Positions 35,674-48,229 are shown, counted from the stretch's first letter. The stretch is 64,000 bases of DNA from Hymenopellis radicata (GCA_015501595.1 JADNRX010000251.1:1-64000); one strand, 5' to 3'. Program-made: numbers and translations. Notes: generated from the letters alone by a model not told the origin.

Positions 35674-36660
35674 GGTGCCAGCGGGTCCCGGCACAGGTTA
35701 AGAGGAAGACAAAAAAGGAATATTATCTTGGCGGAGATGGTGGTCAGGACGAGGCTGTCAGCCTCAGGCTCAGGAGGCGCGGCTCGGGCACGGTTGATGT
35801 CATGATCGCAACGTTAACAGGATCATTCCTCATCATCATCAATTTATTCACCACCACCTCGCCTCGCCTGGTCGTTCCGTGTTACTACTGAGACGCCATC
35901 AAAATCTGGCGCGGTATCTCCCAGTTCTCTACCTCAAGCACTATAGCGCACACGCCACAAATTGACAGAAAGGGTGGCAGCGCAGTCACTTGACTCGACA
36001 GAATTTATCGGACGATAGCCTGATATAATTGACGATTCAGTACGTGGATGGATAATAAACCCGTTTATGTAGTAGGCAGGAGGACTTAAGATCTCTACGG
36101 AGCTGATGGATAGTCACTGCAGAAGCCCGAAATACGAAACGCTATCATAACACCAATTCAGCCACTCAACAAAGTACACTACCTATAAGTAGGTTATGCC
36201 CACAGTGAACACTCTTTCTGGTGATGAATTACCAGCACCACATACACCTTGGATCGTAGCTGGGAAGATGATCAACTGGTACGGGCAGTTGAGTACTAGC
36301 ACCCTGTTCCGAGGCTTCAGCCTTCGGACGTGATACACGGTCCAATCAATGTTTCTGACGTTTCCCGTCACAACAGATATAGGATAACCACCGTTGCAAG
36401 GAAAGAAGCCCGGGCGTGACGAGCCGACAAGAGAGCGAACACGGAACATTCTGTCGAGTTCGAGTTTTAAACAGCCTATGTCGACAACGTCTGGCACAGA
36501 AAAAGCATCAACACATTCGCTTACCGACACTATCTCTGAGAATCAGCATCACTACGCCCGGATCCAAGGCGGTGTGTGATGGACGTATCGACGTGTTGCT
36601 CGGAATTCAAGGTGGCAGTCTTCAAAGTCGGCCTGATGGCTGGGAATAGAGCTCAGATCT
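35674..36660. repeat. Segmental duplicate S2, uninterrupted (empty site)
   Basis: 35880-36515 matches 18600-19002 plus 22217-22385 in one piece. At the point where S1 holds the 3.2-kb reverse-transcriptase unit, S2 reads CTTCAGCCTTCGGACG without a gap. After about 36520 similarity fades. No gene. Confidence 0.8.
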
Positions 36661-36699
36661 GGTGCCGTTTATGAGTCCGTAAAACTCGTGTGAGTTCCA

Positions 36700-37428
36700 C
36701 GCCTCGACTACGGTCCGGAAACAACTTGTTGGCTACCTTCTTCAACATCAAGACTGCCTCGGCGATTCTTCGTTCTTTTGATGAACAATAGAATGCCAGT
36801 AAGGACTGGAACCAAGAAGGACTTCGAAGCCACCGAGTTCCTCGGGTAGACAGCGCGCAACTTTCATGGCTCAAAGTCCAGCTTCAGCAAAAATCCCGAC
36901 GATTGGATGAACGCGAACTTTCAAAGTCCCCAGACATTCCAGGCCGTCTAGCAGAGCAGAGACGAAATTATACGTCGCACAGTAATTTCAAAGCCACGTA
37001 CATGCCAGGAGTAGTGGTGGTGGTTGCGATGGTGGTCCGAAGCAGGAAGGATAGCGCGCCGTTTCCTTTCTGGGAACCTTGAACTTCTTCATAGCGGGGC
37101 ACGTGACAGTTATCTCTTTCTCCAGACCGCCCAGTCGTCGTTTGACAAGGTCTAGTGTCTACGATAAAGTACTACCAAATGTGTCTTCATTCTAGCTGGA
37201 TGCTATCTGGGGCTGAACTCTACTAAGCCGAGACTCAACGAGCATGTCTGTTGATCGAGCTCTCCCATTGACACTGCCCGTGGGTAGATGCCTACAAACC
37301 CACGAAAGCAAGAAACATGGGCAATTGGAGCTTTAGACTACGTACATGTAGTAATAAGTCACGAAGCGGGGACGGAGTCTCTACCAGTATGTTTTCTTCG
37401 GCCCTTTTCCCATCTCGCCGACACCGAC
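36700..37428. repeat. Dispersed flank repeat, copy 3
   Basis: 36740-37265 matches 24940-25450 in reverse complement and 13938-14160 directly. 37290-37400 is the 3' flank of NTPase copy C, shared with copies A and B. Relative to the NTPase 3' end, the repeat lies in the opposite orientation from copy A. Confidence 0.65.
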
Positions 37429-39185
37429 TCATTCTCGAAAGTGTAAATTGTCTATGACAGAAACCCACACCTTCACAGGACACTGATCCCCCAGTTTCAA
37501 GTCCTTTAGCTGCGGCACAAAGACGTCCAGAAGAGCCTCAACATCCTCCTGACTGCTACAGACAAGAACATAATTCCAATGACAGTGCGCCCGAGTAGAC
37601 ATGGCCGTCCAAGCCCGTTTGAGTCCTTCATGGGGATCTACATGATCTGCTACAGTGGTCGCTTGTAAAGCAAACACATCACCATTGATATCACCAAGAA
37701 TTCCATCAATTCCGGGAAAATCGACGACTGATGGCATCCAATAAAAACCCTGTGCTGCAGGTGCACACTTGAGGGAGGATTCGGTACCGGAAAGGACACG
37801 ACTAGGCGACATCAAATCCATCTGGTCTTGCTTTCCGATTCCATAGAGGTGTACGACGTTCCCCTCAGTACACATGTGACGATGCATATCCATTTCGTGC
37901 CTCCAACCAGCGCATGTACGTGTTAGTGTTAGTAGCGAGTGCGAGCTGAGCCACATAAAGAGGTCAAGTGAGCTCTCCGATGTGAGAAGTGTTGAAGGAC
38001 CATCAAGGAACTCGGATAGGAACTTGGTTGGGATGGTACGTTTCACCGACGGTGTAAGGCTACCAGTTGAGCCACCCTCGGGGCGAATGAAGAGGATGTT
38101 AGAGGTATGACTCGTTGGCAGGCGCCCTACACCGGATGCGACGAGTGCAGAGGAGGGCATCATAGCCAAGTCGCGACCTGCCCCTTTGGCAGCAGCATGA
38201 TATTGAGGGACGAGTCCAGGATCCTCAACAATTGTAATGACTGTGCGAATCGATGGGCCCCATCTGCCAACAAGACTGAGAGTAACAGCAACATCTAATC
38301 GGAGCTCTTTCCTGTTGGGATCATCAGCAAGGATATCCCACAACGAAGAACCGAACCAACTCACAAGACCGCCCCGATCTCCATCACCTTTGGGAGATCC
38401 ATGACAATGATGGCGGCACGGCACTGTTTCGCCCACTCCTTCCATCTCTCGGGTGTCGGCGGCGTAATTTGAATTACACGTTGAGCCCGACTTGAGAAAA
38501 CGCGGCAGGGTTGGGTAAGAGAGTTATTGCTGTTGGCCAGAGCCCAACATTTCTGAAGTCGCGGGTCGTTATAGGTAAGCTGTCTCGCGCGAGCACCGTG
38601 CTCGTCAAAGATAAAGTAATGATCGTTTGAAAGTTGGACCGCCGTCGAAAGTTTCCGCTCAAAGCGATATAGAAGAAGGTATAACAAGAAGGTTGTTTTG
38701 CCTAAACAACATATCAGAAGACGAAAATGAATAAGATTGCGCATACCAATTCCCGGATGACCGGTTACCACGAATGCCTGACGGTCAGTTCTCTCCAGCA
38801 TCTTGCGGACCACGTCGTACTGTTCACGGACGACGAGAATATCCGGGAAGCCCATTAGAGTCATCGATAGGGCTGCCGTAACCTTTCCTACATCGTCGAG
38901 GCAGTTGTATGTGAAGGAATCGGTAATACCATCAACGCCTCCGTCGAAATAGAGCTCGTCGTCGGCGTTCAGTTGGCCGATTTCTGTTTTGTATACAGTA
39001 CCGGTGTGGTGTGGCCATGATTTGCCCCAAGCCAGGTCATAGAGGACTGCAGCGGAGCGAGTCTCAGAGGCGAGGGGGTGAAAGGCGAGAGGAAAGGCGC
39101 AAGTGTCCCTCATGATCAGATAGAGGAATAGAATAATAAGAAAGGTGACGAAGAGTAACGCCAAATCAATCTTGTCGACCATCAT
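37429..39185 (-). CDS. P-loop NTPase copy C, Crinkler/RHSP-like, intact
   Basis: Three exons (39185-38747, 38701-38365, 38311-37429; about 552 residues). The ATG at 39185 gives MMVDKIDLALLF leading straight into a membrane segment. Middle: LASETRSAAVLYDLAWGKS, EIGQLNADDELYFDGGVDG, VVREQYDVVRKMLE. Walker A GHPGIGKTTFLLYLL is assembled across the first intron, and AAIIVMDLP is a possible Walker B. The C-terminal half has PTKFLSEFLDG, FYWMPSVVDFPGIDGILGD and VFALQATTVADH. The last resembles the D...Q-x-T segment in restriction-endonuclease-like domains of fungal RHS/Crinkler-type proteins. That relationship, and any nuclease activity, are inference. The membrane header in place of a secretion or nuclear signal is unusual. 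Two broken copies lie at 12 and 17 kb. Confidence 0.75.
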
Positions 39186-39359
39186 TGTGGTAAGAAGGAG
39201 ACGCGCCTTTCTCGCGGTTCGAGACACGCGTCATATGCACAGCCTGATTGTCTGTCTTCGATCGTCGGCATGAGCACTGTAGCTGTCGTCGTCCTCCACC
39301 AATCTCGAAGACATGGCGCATATTGGTTGTGGCCTCATCGTCAGACGAAGCAATCAACA

Positions 39360-40140
39360 CAATTTGAATGAAATACGAAAACGCACCGTAACAAGAACCT
39401 CCAAATAGTTGACATCGGGATCAGCGCTCTCAACCCTCGTATCTAGGCCTGCACAGAAACGGTCGAGGAGGTCGTAGAGGATCAGGTCGAGTACACCGAA
39501 GAATAGCTGATAATGAAACGAGCTCAAAAGACAATGAGGTACAAACTTCTTACAGCGAAAATCCTTAGACGTTTAAAAGCCTGTTCTGCCCCACATCTTC
39601 ATAGCCCAATCACGAGGCATCAAACATCCTTTGCCGTTGTGTTTAACATCTCTGCCCTCAGCTACATCGTCCGTCTTAATACCACACCCACAGAAATCCT
39701 CTCCGAGCTGGAGATGCACAGGATCGCGGCATGGCTCTCGAAGATTGCGCCGTATTCCGCCAAAAAGCAAAAGGACGCCAAGATAATCGCCATTGGCCGA
39801 ACCAAGGAGTTTAACTTTCCATCTGAACGCAAGAGAACTGTAACATCGGAAGACAACAGATCCTGCAGAATCATACGAACTCTCGACTACAGCCGTTTCT
39901 ACACTGGTGAAATAGGAGAAAGGATCAGTAATGTCAACTCGTCGACCAGTAAGAGTACTCACTCAACCAAACGCTGCTCCACTTTCTTTCGATAGGGTAA
40001 GGTGGTTTCCGTATCCGATTGGTTGTATGGATTGTAGAGTAGCGTATGAGCAAGGATGATGGCCTCCACGCCAAAGAAATCTCCACTAGGCCAATGGCGA
40101 GACATAATGAGTGTAGGATGCAGGTGAATAAGCTTCACGT
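39360..40140. repeat. Direct duplicate D1
   Basis: Nearly the same sequence recurs at 45460-46200 in the same orientation. Long frames are open on both strands in both copies, but neither strand shows a known family, and in-frame Met-to-stop agreement between copies is poor. On the minus strand both copies keep FFGVEAIILAHTLLY and SDTETTLPYRKKVEQRL, perhaps the remnant of a gene. Confidence 0.65.
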
Positions 40141-40493
40141 GGCACCAATAATTCCGACGGACCGGTCATTCCGCTCCGGTGTACTCTTGACAGAGACGAG
40201 GTCATACCAGAGATGGACTCTCAAGATCTCAAGAGTCGAGTTTTCTTCTTCGGATTAACAGTGCCCCGGGCTTAGACACGGGCAATGCGTAATCGCAGCC
40301 CCGCGGCCGGTCAAGTGGTGGCGGGAATACAGGATTCTATTATCAAAGAGTTGTGCATTTGAGTTCTCAACTACCATCGCATTGAGTAACTGTTGACAAC
40401 CCGCGGCCGCCACGGAGAGTCAGATATCAGAGCAAGGAAGTGTACATGAATTCGACGCACTACAGTCCCTGCCATTTTCCCTCATATTAATAC
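40141..40493. other. Intergenic, no gene seen
   Basis: Short stretch between duplicate D1 and the 3' end of the hydrolase. Only short open frames. Confidence 0.4.
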
Positions 40494-41715
40494 TTATAGC
40501 GCATTTTGTGCGTTCTCGTCAATAACCCCACCGCCTGGCGCGACCTTGCACCCAAGATCATCCTTTTCATGGACCCGTATAAACCCTGCCGTGTCGATAT
40601 ACATAGCTGCGCCCCGCTTCTCCAAGACAAAATGCTCTCCAGCCAACTTCAACCACTCAATAACGGGCTTCGTCACCCACCGTGAAGTCCCAAACAAACC
40701 TGGTCCCTTCCCGAACCATCCCAGATGTCCACCACCAGCAGTGATGACCATGACGACGTGAGGGTTATCGACATGGGCGGGAACCTTCCGTACGATAGGA
40801 TCGTCCGCTGCGTTGATCGTTAAAAGTGGCACTTTGACGGTTGGTAGCGCAGTATGGCTCGAGGCCCATTTGTAGTACTCCAAGAGGTCGTCGAAGGGAA
40901 ATAGCGGGGGTGGACCGCCAGTCTGGCTGGAGAAGACCCTGTCGAAATCGTCCAAGCGCGGATTTTTGAGAGCCAGCGGGTTGTTCACGGCTTTGCTGAC
41001 GCGAGTGTCAGGCCCAGTAGATAGGCCCTCTGCGTTTCGTTTTTGGAATGCCATCATACTCTTCGATGTGACCGGCATATAGCAGAGACGCCCAAGTATC
41101 GTACTCTTGACAGATATGTAGTTGTCAGAGATATTCCATGGCTGCATAACGTCAGTGCCTAACACGAATCAACGGTCAACGGAAACTTACGCAGCCTAAA
41201 ACACATGCAGCACGTATTCGGCTCTGATCTTGAGCTTCACCGAGATATCGCACGAGGACGTTAGCGCCACTGGAGAAGCCGAGTCCTAGCAAGGGAGCGT
41301 CTGGATAGCGACGAGCAAGATACATCAAGGCCTGCTGGAGATCTTCCGTACATCCTCCAGAATACCATTGCTGGGAGGTTATCGGAACACCGCCGCCTAC
41401 GCGATTATGAGGAATCAAGCAATGTTGATGCAAGTCAGACTCACAGCCTCGTGCATTTACCACGACGCCCCGATAGCCCAATCCCCCATCTTCGACAGGC
41501 GCATTAGCGGCGGATAATACACTCCTCACGTAAGACTCGAAGCATCCGCCCAAAGGCCGGTTAGGATGACAACGCTGGGCGTGTCGTCCTTGAGCTGTGC
41601 TTCGTGATTGAGAGGTGTGAAATCCAAGCCTCTTTAGAGTTAGTTGTTAATGAAAATAACACCTGTAGCCAAGAACTCACAAGGTGCCGCCATCCAATAA
41701 GCCGAGATGTATCCT
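40494..41715 (-). pseudogene. EMB8/YheT-type alpha/beta hydrolase, 5' end lost
   Basis: A lipid- or ester-active serine hydrolase family (yeast relatives include medium-chain acyl ester synthases). Readable exons join to LLDGGTLGLDFTPLN, VVVNARGCGGVPITSQQWYS, then YPDAPLLGLGFSSGANVLV (nucleophile serine in GFSSG), PWNISDNY, the acid region INAADDPIV and the histidine in GGGHLGW. It ends DENAQNAL at 40494. Two defects: one base is missing near 41549-41553 between VVILTGL and GGCFESYV, and the first exons are absent because similarity to the dispersed repeat S3 begins within about 50 bp upstream (41765). Without those exons there is no start codon in the normal place. The catalytic part is otherwise intact. 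Confidence 0.88.
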
Positions 41716-41764
41716 ACCTTGTTGTCAGCCATTGGTTTGACCTGTCCAGGCGAGCTCACTGACC

Positions 41765-42745
41765 GATGATACACTACCAGATCAATGTTTCTGAAGTTTC
41801 CCGTTACAAGATAGACAGTTTGAAGATGGCCACTGGAAACAGTTCAGAAGCAGAATGGACCAGGGGCAGCTGAACACGTACTTGAACAACCACCATGGGG
41901 TGTGAACTTCTGTGAAACTGCAGGACAGTACTGCGTCAATGCGGTCCTCAGGTCAGTCGACGCTCCGCCATTGGAATCCGAGTCTTTCTGCTTTATAGGC
42001 ACTGGGGAGGAGGGAAAGAATATTTGCTGCTCATGTGGTCACAACGTGAAGCCAGATCATCCAGAGAGGCTGTTATATGCAAACACATCCTGCTTTGTGG
42101 ATCCTCATCATGGACACACACATTGCCGATTCTTTCTGAAATGAACGCGGTGATCTTGAACTTTCATAACCGAGAAGTTGGCGCCTGTGCAGAATCCGGA
42201 AGGTCTTGAAACCTAGACGACATCAGAAGTTCGTCCATATACGAGGAAACGGCCGCTTACGGACGAATGAACAGTGAGGTTCAGCTTCTCCCTGTTCGAC
42301 AGATGAGCGCTTGGAAAATTCGTTCAACCTGGACACAAACGTTTGAACATCTTGATATCGACGAATCCTGTGCTGGTCCCAGCACAGAAAAGCATCGACA
42401 GGGTTGTCTCTCACATGGCTCTGCATACTATCGTCTCGTCGTAGGGCAGAGTAGTTGTGATACCCGTCATCAAGCGGAAAATTTGGAGCATAACGAACAT
42501 TCCGTACAAATCAGTGCGCGAGGGACGCATTGGCTGGCGTTGTGTGCAGTTTTACAAGTCGACATGATGGTTCAAAAAGAGAGCCACGTGTGCCCGGCGA
42601 ACCCGTCGGCTCGTTAAGTTGCTCAGTCACTGGGCGAAATCGGGTCTCGCCATTTCCACACACAGCCGTTCCTCAGACCTTGTGCCGATTGCCTACCTAC
42701 AGTTGTTGACATACACCCAGATGGTTGTCAAGACAGAGGTATCGA
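41765..42745. repeat. Segmental duplicate S3
   Basis: Begins with GATACACTACCAGATCAATG, related to 22226 and 36330 (GATACACGGTCCAATCAATG). It ends with the block shared with 22780-22850 just before seven-helix copy 5. It interrupts the hydrolase gene on its left. No gene of its own seen. Confidence 0.65.
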
Positions 42746-44236
42746 CTACGCATCCAAGAAGTCGTCTTTCGCGCTCCGTCTAATCGGCATTTCCAATGCA
42801 TCAGGTATTTCCCTAAGACTGTCCCGGCGATCTCTCGTTCGCTTGACGAAGAAGTCGCGGTAAAACTTCAAAACATCCTAACACAAGATAAGTCCAACAC
42901 GAACGTGCGCGGAAGGAGAAACTCAACAGACCTGCTGTGTACCGAAAACAATAGAGACAACGATAGAGACTGTATTGAGTGGGGGATCGTCAGCTGGCAA
43001 ATCGTAATATCCTAATTAACGTACAGGCTGGGAATGAGAGCACGTCGTACGGAAACAACGCGCTTGTGGAGACGAGCGCCACAGCACTCAACCTAACCAA
43101 ATCGTTTTACATCAAGTCGGCGGGGAAACAGAAGAAAGTTAGTTACCCGATCCCCATGGCGGTGTACAAAGAGAACAAAAGTGCGCGGAAGAAGAGACTA
43201 GCTGGGAACATAGCATCATTTGTGGACCGATGTAAACCCAGCTCTTTTCTCGTCACGACCAGCATATGGAGCATGACAACTGTGGGTCTATCACTGACAC
43301 GATTGTTCTGGAATTCAAACATGGCTTACCTTCCAGGACCAAGACGGTTAAAAATGCGAAGAGGCCGACAATACTAGTGATGTAGTATCTTGAAAACACT
43401 GGGTCAGCAAATACCGCGATATTTTGGTGACAACAGGTTTCAACTGACGGGTATGACACCGTGGCGTAGCAATAGACGTGAGATGGGTTCCGTACAATTT
43501 TGCTGTGATCCAGAAGACCCGTCTTTAAATGCAGACATCAGCACGGTCAACATGCTATTGGAGAGAAAAAACACTGACCACAAAGACTTCGCACAATACC
43601 GCGAAGTAAAAGATCAGAGGAATAGCGATGAACTAGACACGGAATGAGTCTGTCGGGCAAGTCGCTAGTCGCAACATTTTATACCCATTTCGATGACCCG
43701 CGACGCCCACGACCAGCACCTCTCACTGCATCGAATAAAATGACATACAGCTACCCAGGCGATGGTCAGAATGGCACGGAGGACCGGCGACGACACGATC
43801 ACTCACCTCGACCGTAAACGACAAAGAAAAGCTGCTGCACCTAATCCCAGATACCACGTTTATTATCACATCTCTTAATAGAGAAACAGAGAACTCACAG
43901 TACAGGTGCGCCATAGATCAGGGACGCCTGCAATAGGCACAGCCCAAACGCAGGCTCCTCTCCAAACTGACGGCCCACAATCAGGAAGTAGGAGACGGAG
44001 TAGACGAGGCCAGCTATCATCAACGCGAACCAGGTCTTGAGTCGGTATATTCTGACGATTCCAGGCCGGAACGAGCACAATGGCTATCATAACGAAGCCT
44101 ATGACAACCAAGGTGTCAAAGGCCGCTACGAGAGCATGGTAGTCGAAGGTTCCGTCTAGAATATAGCCTGGTAGTTATACGTGGAAGTTGAAAGTACTAA
44201 AGAGTAAACACCCGAGCTGAGGTCGTCCATGCGCAT
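42746..44236 (-). CDS. Seven-helix membrane protein copy 5
   Basis: Minus strand, start at 44236 (MRMDDLSS), then an intron and GYILDGTFDYHALVAAFDT. Helices LVVIGFVMIAIVLVPAW and TWFALMIAGLVYSVSYFLIV come next, then LCLLQASLIYGAPVL at a donor, followed by exons parallel to copy 4 (CHQNIAVFADPVFSRYYIT, then IVGLFAFLTVLVLEGK). The stop is at 42746. A one- or two-base difference near 44050 puts FRPGIVRIYRLKTW into two frames (VPAWN against RLKTWF), so this copy may be broken. Its TATA block is at 44294-44303. Function unknown. Confidence 0.6.
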
Positions 44237-45459
44237 AAGTCAAATCGCCGGCGAGAGGAAAGTGAACGACAACCCCGCATCCTGCTGAGTCTGTATATAT
44301 AAGAGACCGCTCTATCATCAAGGGACTGTGGGCCACATTTCCCATCAGACTCGCCGTAAGCATCAAATATGAGACAACGTAACATGTTCTGATGATCGCT
44401 GGATGATCGTCGGCAGTCAATTCTTTTCAACACTTTCCAGCGAATTCAAGAAAATCGATAGGCCACTCCTGTTCAACGCATCGTATGCCCCAGTTTAGTC
44501 CCAGAGAGCATCCAGCTAGAATGGAGATGGCAGTACTTTATCAGACTTTATCGTGGTCACTAGACTTCGGGAGATCCGATTGTCGAAATAATGATGCTGA
44601 CGACTGAGGTTGGATCACAGTCTGGAGAAAGACGACTGGCCACGTTGCCCGCGCGGCAACTTCAAGTTCTCTCTTCATTCGTCGCGTCAAAGTTGTCGTA
44701 GTTGGCCGTAGCTGGGCCCGTAGAAAGACTCGCCATGTTGTAGATCTCGTCGGCGAATAGGAGTAGTAGGCCTTGAGTAGTGGACCTATATCGGGTACTG
44801 CAGTCTGTCTTTCTCGCAGAAATGCGTCTGTGTTATGCTATCCCCGTTAAAGCGCTCCGTCTCAATGTTGAGTCGGTTACGCATCTGTAACGGGAGCGTC
44901 AGCTCGTCTAAGGGCAATGGGGTCTCTCGTGCCGCGTCAAAATCAAAATCGTCGGGAATGGTTCTTGCGTTAGGCAGCCACGGGGCCACCATTGGTGGGA
45001 ACCACAAATTGGGAGTCGGTATGAACGGAACGAACGGGGACATGATGATGACAACAAAGAAAATTGAATACGAGAGGTGAGAGCAGCGAGGATCAATGAT
45101 GGACGCGCAGAGCAAAGAGAGCTAGCGCGTGACGCGCTGCGCGTCCAACGCCAGCGATCACAAACAAAAAGCAAATCCTTGAGGCGCGTACTAAACTACC
45201 TCCCGGGTTCCTCCAGTACCGTACGCTTCGCGCTGCCGTCTGGTTGAATTTAGATCTCGCGGTATCCTTCGCATACGCGGTGCCTCGAGGAGCATGACAC
45301 TTGTCTCCCGTCCCTTTCGATGGCCTAACCAAACTTTTCTAGTCTACAATTGTTTTAGGGCCGATGATCTCTCCGCGGCCGACGATAGCTTGAAGGTCTA
45401 TCGCCGTTGATTGGATGACAAGGTTTTGCGGTTGCATCCGTGGCTTTCGAATACTACAC
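44237..45459. other. Upstream block of copy 5 and unassigned sequence
   Basis: 44237-44420 is the conserved promoter block. About 44480-44660 matches 25070-25210. On the minus strand 45043-44786 is an 85-codon frame starting MSPFVPFIPTPNLWF with no recognised relatives. Nothing else is supported. Confidence 0.45.
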
Positions 45460-46200
45460 CAGACGAAACAATCAATGCGCAATGAAATACGAAAACGCAC
45501 CGTAACAAAAGCCCCGCAAGAACCTCAGTCTGTTAATCAAACGAGCTCAAAAGACAACGAGGTACAATCTTATTACAGCGAAAATCCTTAGACGTTTAAA
45601 AGCCTGTTCTGTCCCACCTCTTCATAGCCCAATCACGAGGCATCAAACATCCTTTGCTGTTGTGTTTAACATCTCTGCCCTCAGCTCCATCGTCCGTCTT
45701 GATACCACACCCACAGAAATCCTCTCCGGGCTGGAGATGCACAGGATCGCGGCATGGCTCTTGAAGATTGCGCCGTATTCCGCCAAAACGTAGAAGGGCG
45801 CCGAGATATTCGCCATTGGCCAAAGTAAGGAGTTTAACTTTCCATCTGAACGCAAGGGAACTGTAACATCTGAAGACAACAGATCTCGTAGAATCAGACG
45901 TCATCTCGACTACAGCTGTTTCTACACTGGTAAAACAGGAGAATGGATCAGTAATGCCAACCTCGTCGACCATTGAATAAGAGTACTCACTCAAACAAAC
46001 GCTGCTCCACTTTCTTTCGATAGGGTAAGGTGGTTTCCGTATCCGATTTGTTATATGGATCGTAGAGTAGCGTATGGGCAAGGATGATGGCCTCCACGCC
46101 AAAGAAATCTCCACTAGGCCAATGGCGAGACATAATTTGGACATAACACATGAGTGTAGGATGCAGTGTTAGCAATGATGACTAAGCTTCACGCACACCA
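45460..46200. repeat. Direct duplicate D2
   Basis: Copy of 39360-40140 in the same orientation, with scattered substitutions and small indels (shared AAATACGAAAACGCACCG and GCGTATG-GCAAGGATGATGG). A run of nine C follows near 46230. Confidence 0.65.
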
Positions 46201-48229
46201 CCGGCGCCAGTTTGCGAGACCTGAGGCCTGAGGCCCCCCCCCTCCGCAACGATGCATCAGGCCAATGGCGAGACATAACACGTCAGTGTCAGAGACACAA
46301 GCGATACAGAGCACTTTGTCTAGTGAGTAGGTGGAATGGGAGACAGGCATCGTCGGAGGAGTAACGAAGAGAGTTTCAGAGCTAAACCGAGAGGCGGCGT
46401 ACCTTGCTGGTACTCTCGTCTGCCGCGACCTCTTCAGCAGCCATTGGTCTCAGCGTTTTCAGCAGATGAGAGCGCTTCTCCTGAATCGAGGCGGGTTACC
46501 CGATGCGTGGGCGTCGAGCGAGCCGAGGTGCGAATCAGCTACCCGCGGGCGGCTGTGGTGGCAACGGTGCACGGAGCTGTTGGGGGTGGGGACAGCCTCA
46601 GCACTGTTCATTTGTGGTAGTGATATTAAGGAAGAGGAGAGTCTCAGCTTGGCATACAACGTAGTCGAGTACAGCGGGAGTGCACAATGGAAATTCTCCA
46701 ATGTTACGTGTGCGCTCTGCTTTGAAGTCAGGACCTGCTGTGATTATTAACCGATACGCCACAGGTCCTTGAAGGTCGAAGTACGTCATCCGCTGCAGGT
46801 TTTCCGAAACCGAAGCCGCCTTCGTTGGGAGGTGAGAAAAGCGAGTAGAGGGTTCAAATTGGGCGTGAGCATCGTTGAGAGTGTAGAAGGGTTCACGCTC
46901 GGGTGTCAGGTATGGAAATAGTTGACAGCAAGTTGACAGCGCAGAGAAGCGAGTGGCTTGTGGGGGCTTCGGGCCGAAGACGAGGTAGCCAAACAGGAGA
47001 CCACGAAATGGTGTAAGTTCTTTAAAATATGTGTAATAATAGGACGACAGGGGCTTCGGGCCGGTTAGTGATGACGGATGCAGTACTACGTAATCTATAG
47101 ATGCCGGTAGATCGATCTCATCGACCACGAATACAGCGCGTTGAATTCAATCTCAGCCCTCGATTCTCATGCCCCTCCGGACCCTCCTGCTGGAAAGAAA
47201 TGGAAAAATTGCCGTCTCGTCAATGCCTGGCCGGAAAGGAGCAGGAGCGAGCACCACACCAACGGCGGCACCGACAACATTGGCATCTTCGGCGGGAGCA
47301 CAGGCCTTTAATCCGTACTGCGCCATCGTTTACATACCGCGCCAGGCCCCTCTCAACTTCAACATCGCCCTTCTCAAGCAAGCACCCAACGACCATATAC
47401 ATCCTCATTCTTTTTACCTCGCGACACGCGCCGACCTGTTCCAAAATAACAATGGATTCATTGGCGCCATTCTATCCCTCCACAGGATGCACAGAGTGTT
47501 CGAATAGGTGCGTTATCTTAACAAGTAGTTGATTCTGTTTTTTGACACGAATGTTCAGAGCGACGCGAGCACACTCTCTCGGGATGAGCTTATCCAAGAT
47601 AACCTTAATTTCAAGAGAACGACGAGGACGGTCATATCGCGTCCGGAACACACAGAGATCGACGATTGCTTAGTTGACGAGATATGTCCCAGCACCGACA
47701 CCTCGGATATGGCCAATACTGCTGAGGCGGACACAGACGCCTCCGAAGCGAAAGGGAAATCTTCTTTTTCCCAGTATCTCCTTGCCTCGAAGAATCGTAT
47801 TGTAGCCGAAATCAAAAAAGTATGGCCAACCTTCGTGCGACAAGCGTTGTCACAGTTTCGACTATCCTATGCACCCCGTATTCGCTCTTCACCACAACGC
47901 GACAGAAAGCTTCGGACTATCGGGACATTTTTGTGCTGCCTAAGCGCCCAGAATGATTCCTATGCATCTGCGGCATGCGACTCACGCTACGAGGTATGCT
48001 GTTACTGACGCTCAATGTGATGTCGTGGTAGGCGGAGTGGAAAGCAGTGATGCAGCAAGTAGTGAAAAGCGACCGTGACAACGAGAGTAGTAGAATGAAG
48101 GTCACTCAAAAGTAGCGAGAGGAGTAAGCTCTTTCCGTGTATCCTATGTTAGATCTAACCTCCGTCGCGAACCAGCGCCTCGAAGTTGTTCTCCCCAAGC
48201 CGCCGCAGCTCAGTGGCCCAATACCTAAA
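46201..48229. other. Unassigned region with anonymous open frames
   Basis: Plus-strand frames at 47169-47507 (MPLRTLLLERNGKI, later NPYCAIVYIPRQ) and 47529-48008 (acidic, DTSDMANTAEADTDASE) are separated by a possible GT-AG intron, but the phases do not join. A minus-strand frame at 46598-47128 starts with GTG, not ATG. No family recognised on either strand. Confidence 0.35.

Noticed and set aside
39513..39995. 160-codon plus-strand frame in duplicate D1
   Set aside because: The copy in D2 is interrupted by frame changes and no family is recognised; the opposite strand is equally open.
46598..47128. 176-codon minus-strand open frame as a gene
   Set aside because: It begins with GTG, has no ATG near its start, no recognised motif and no neighbouring exons that join in phase.
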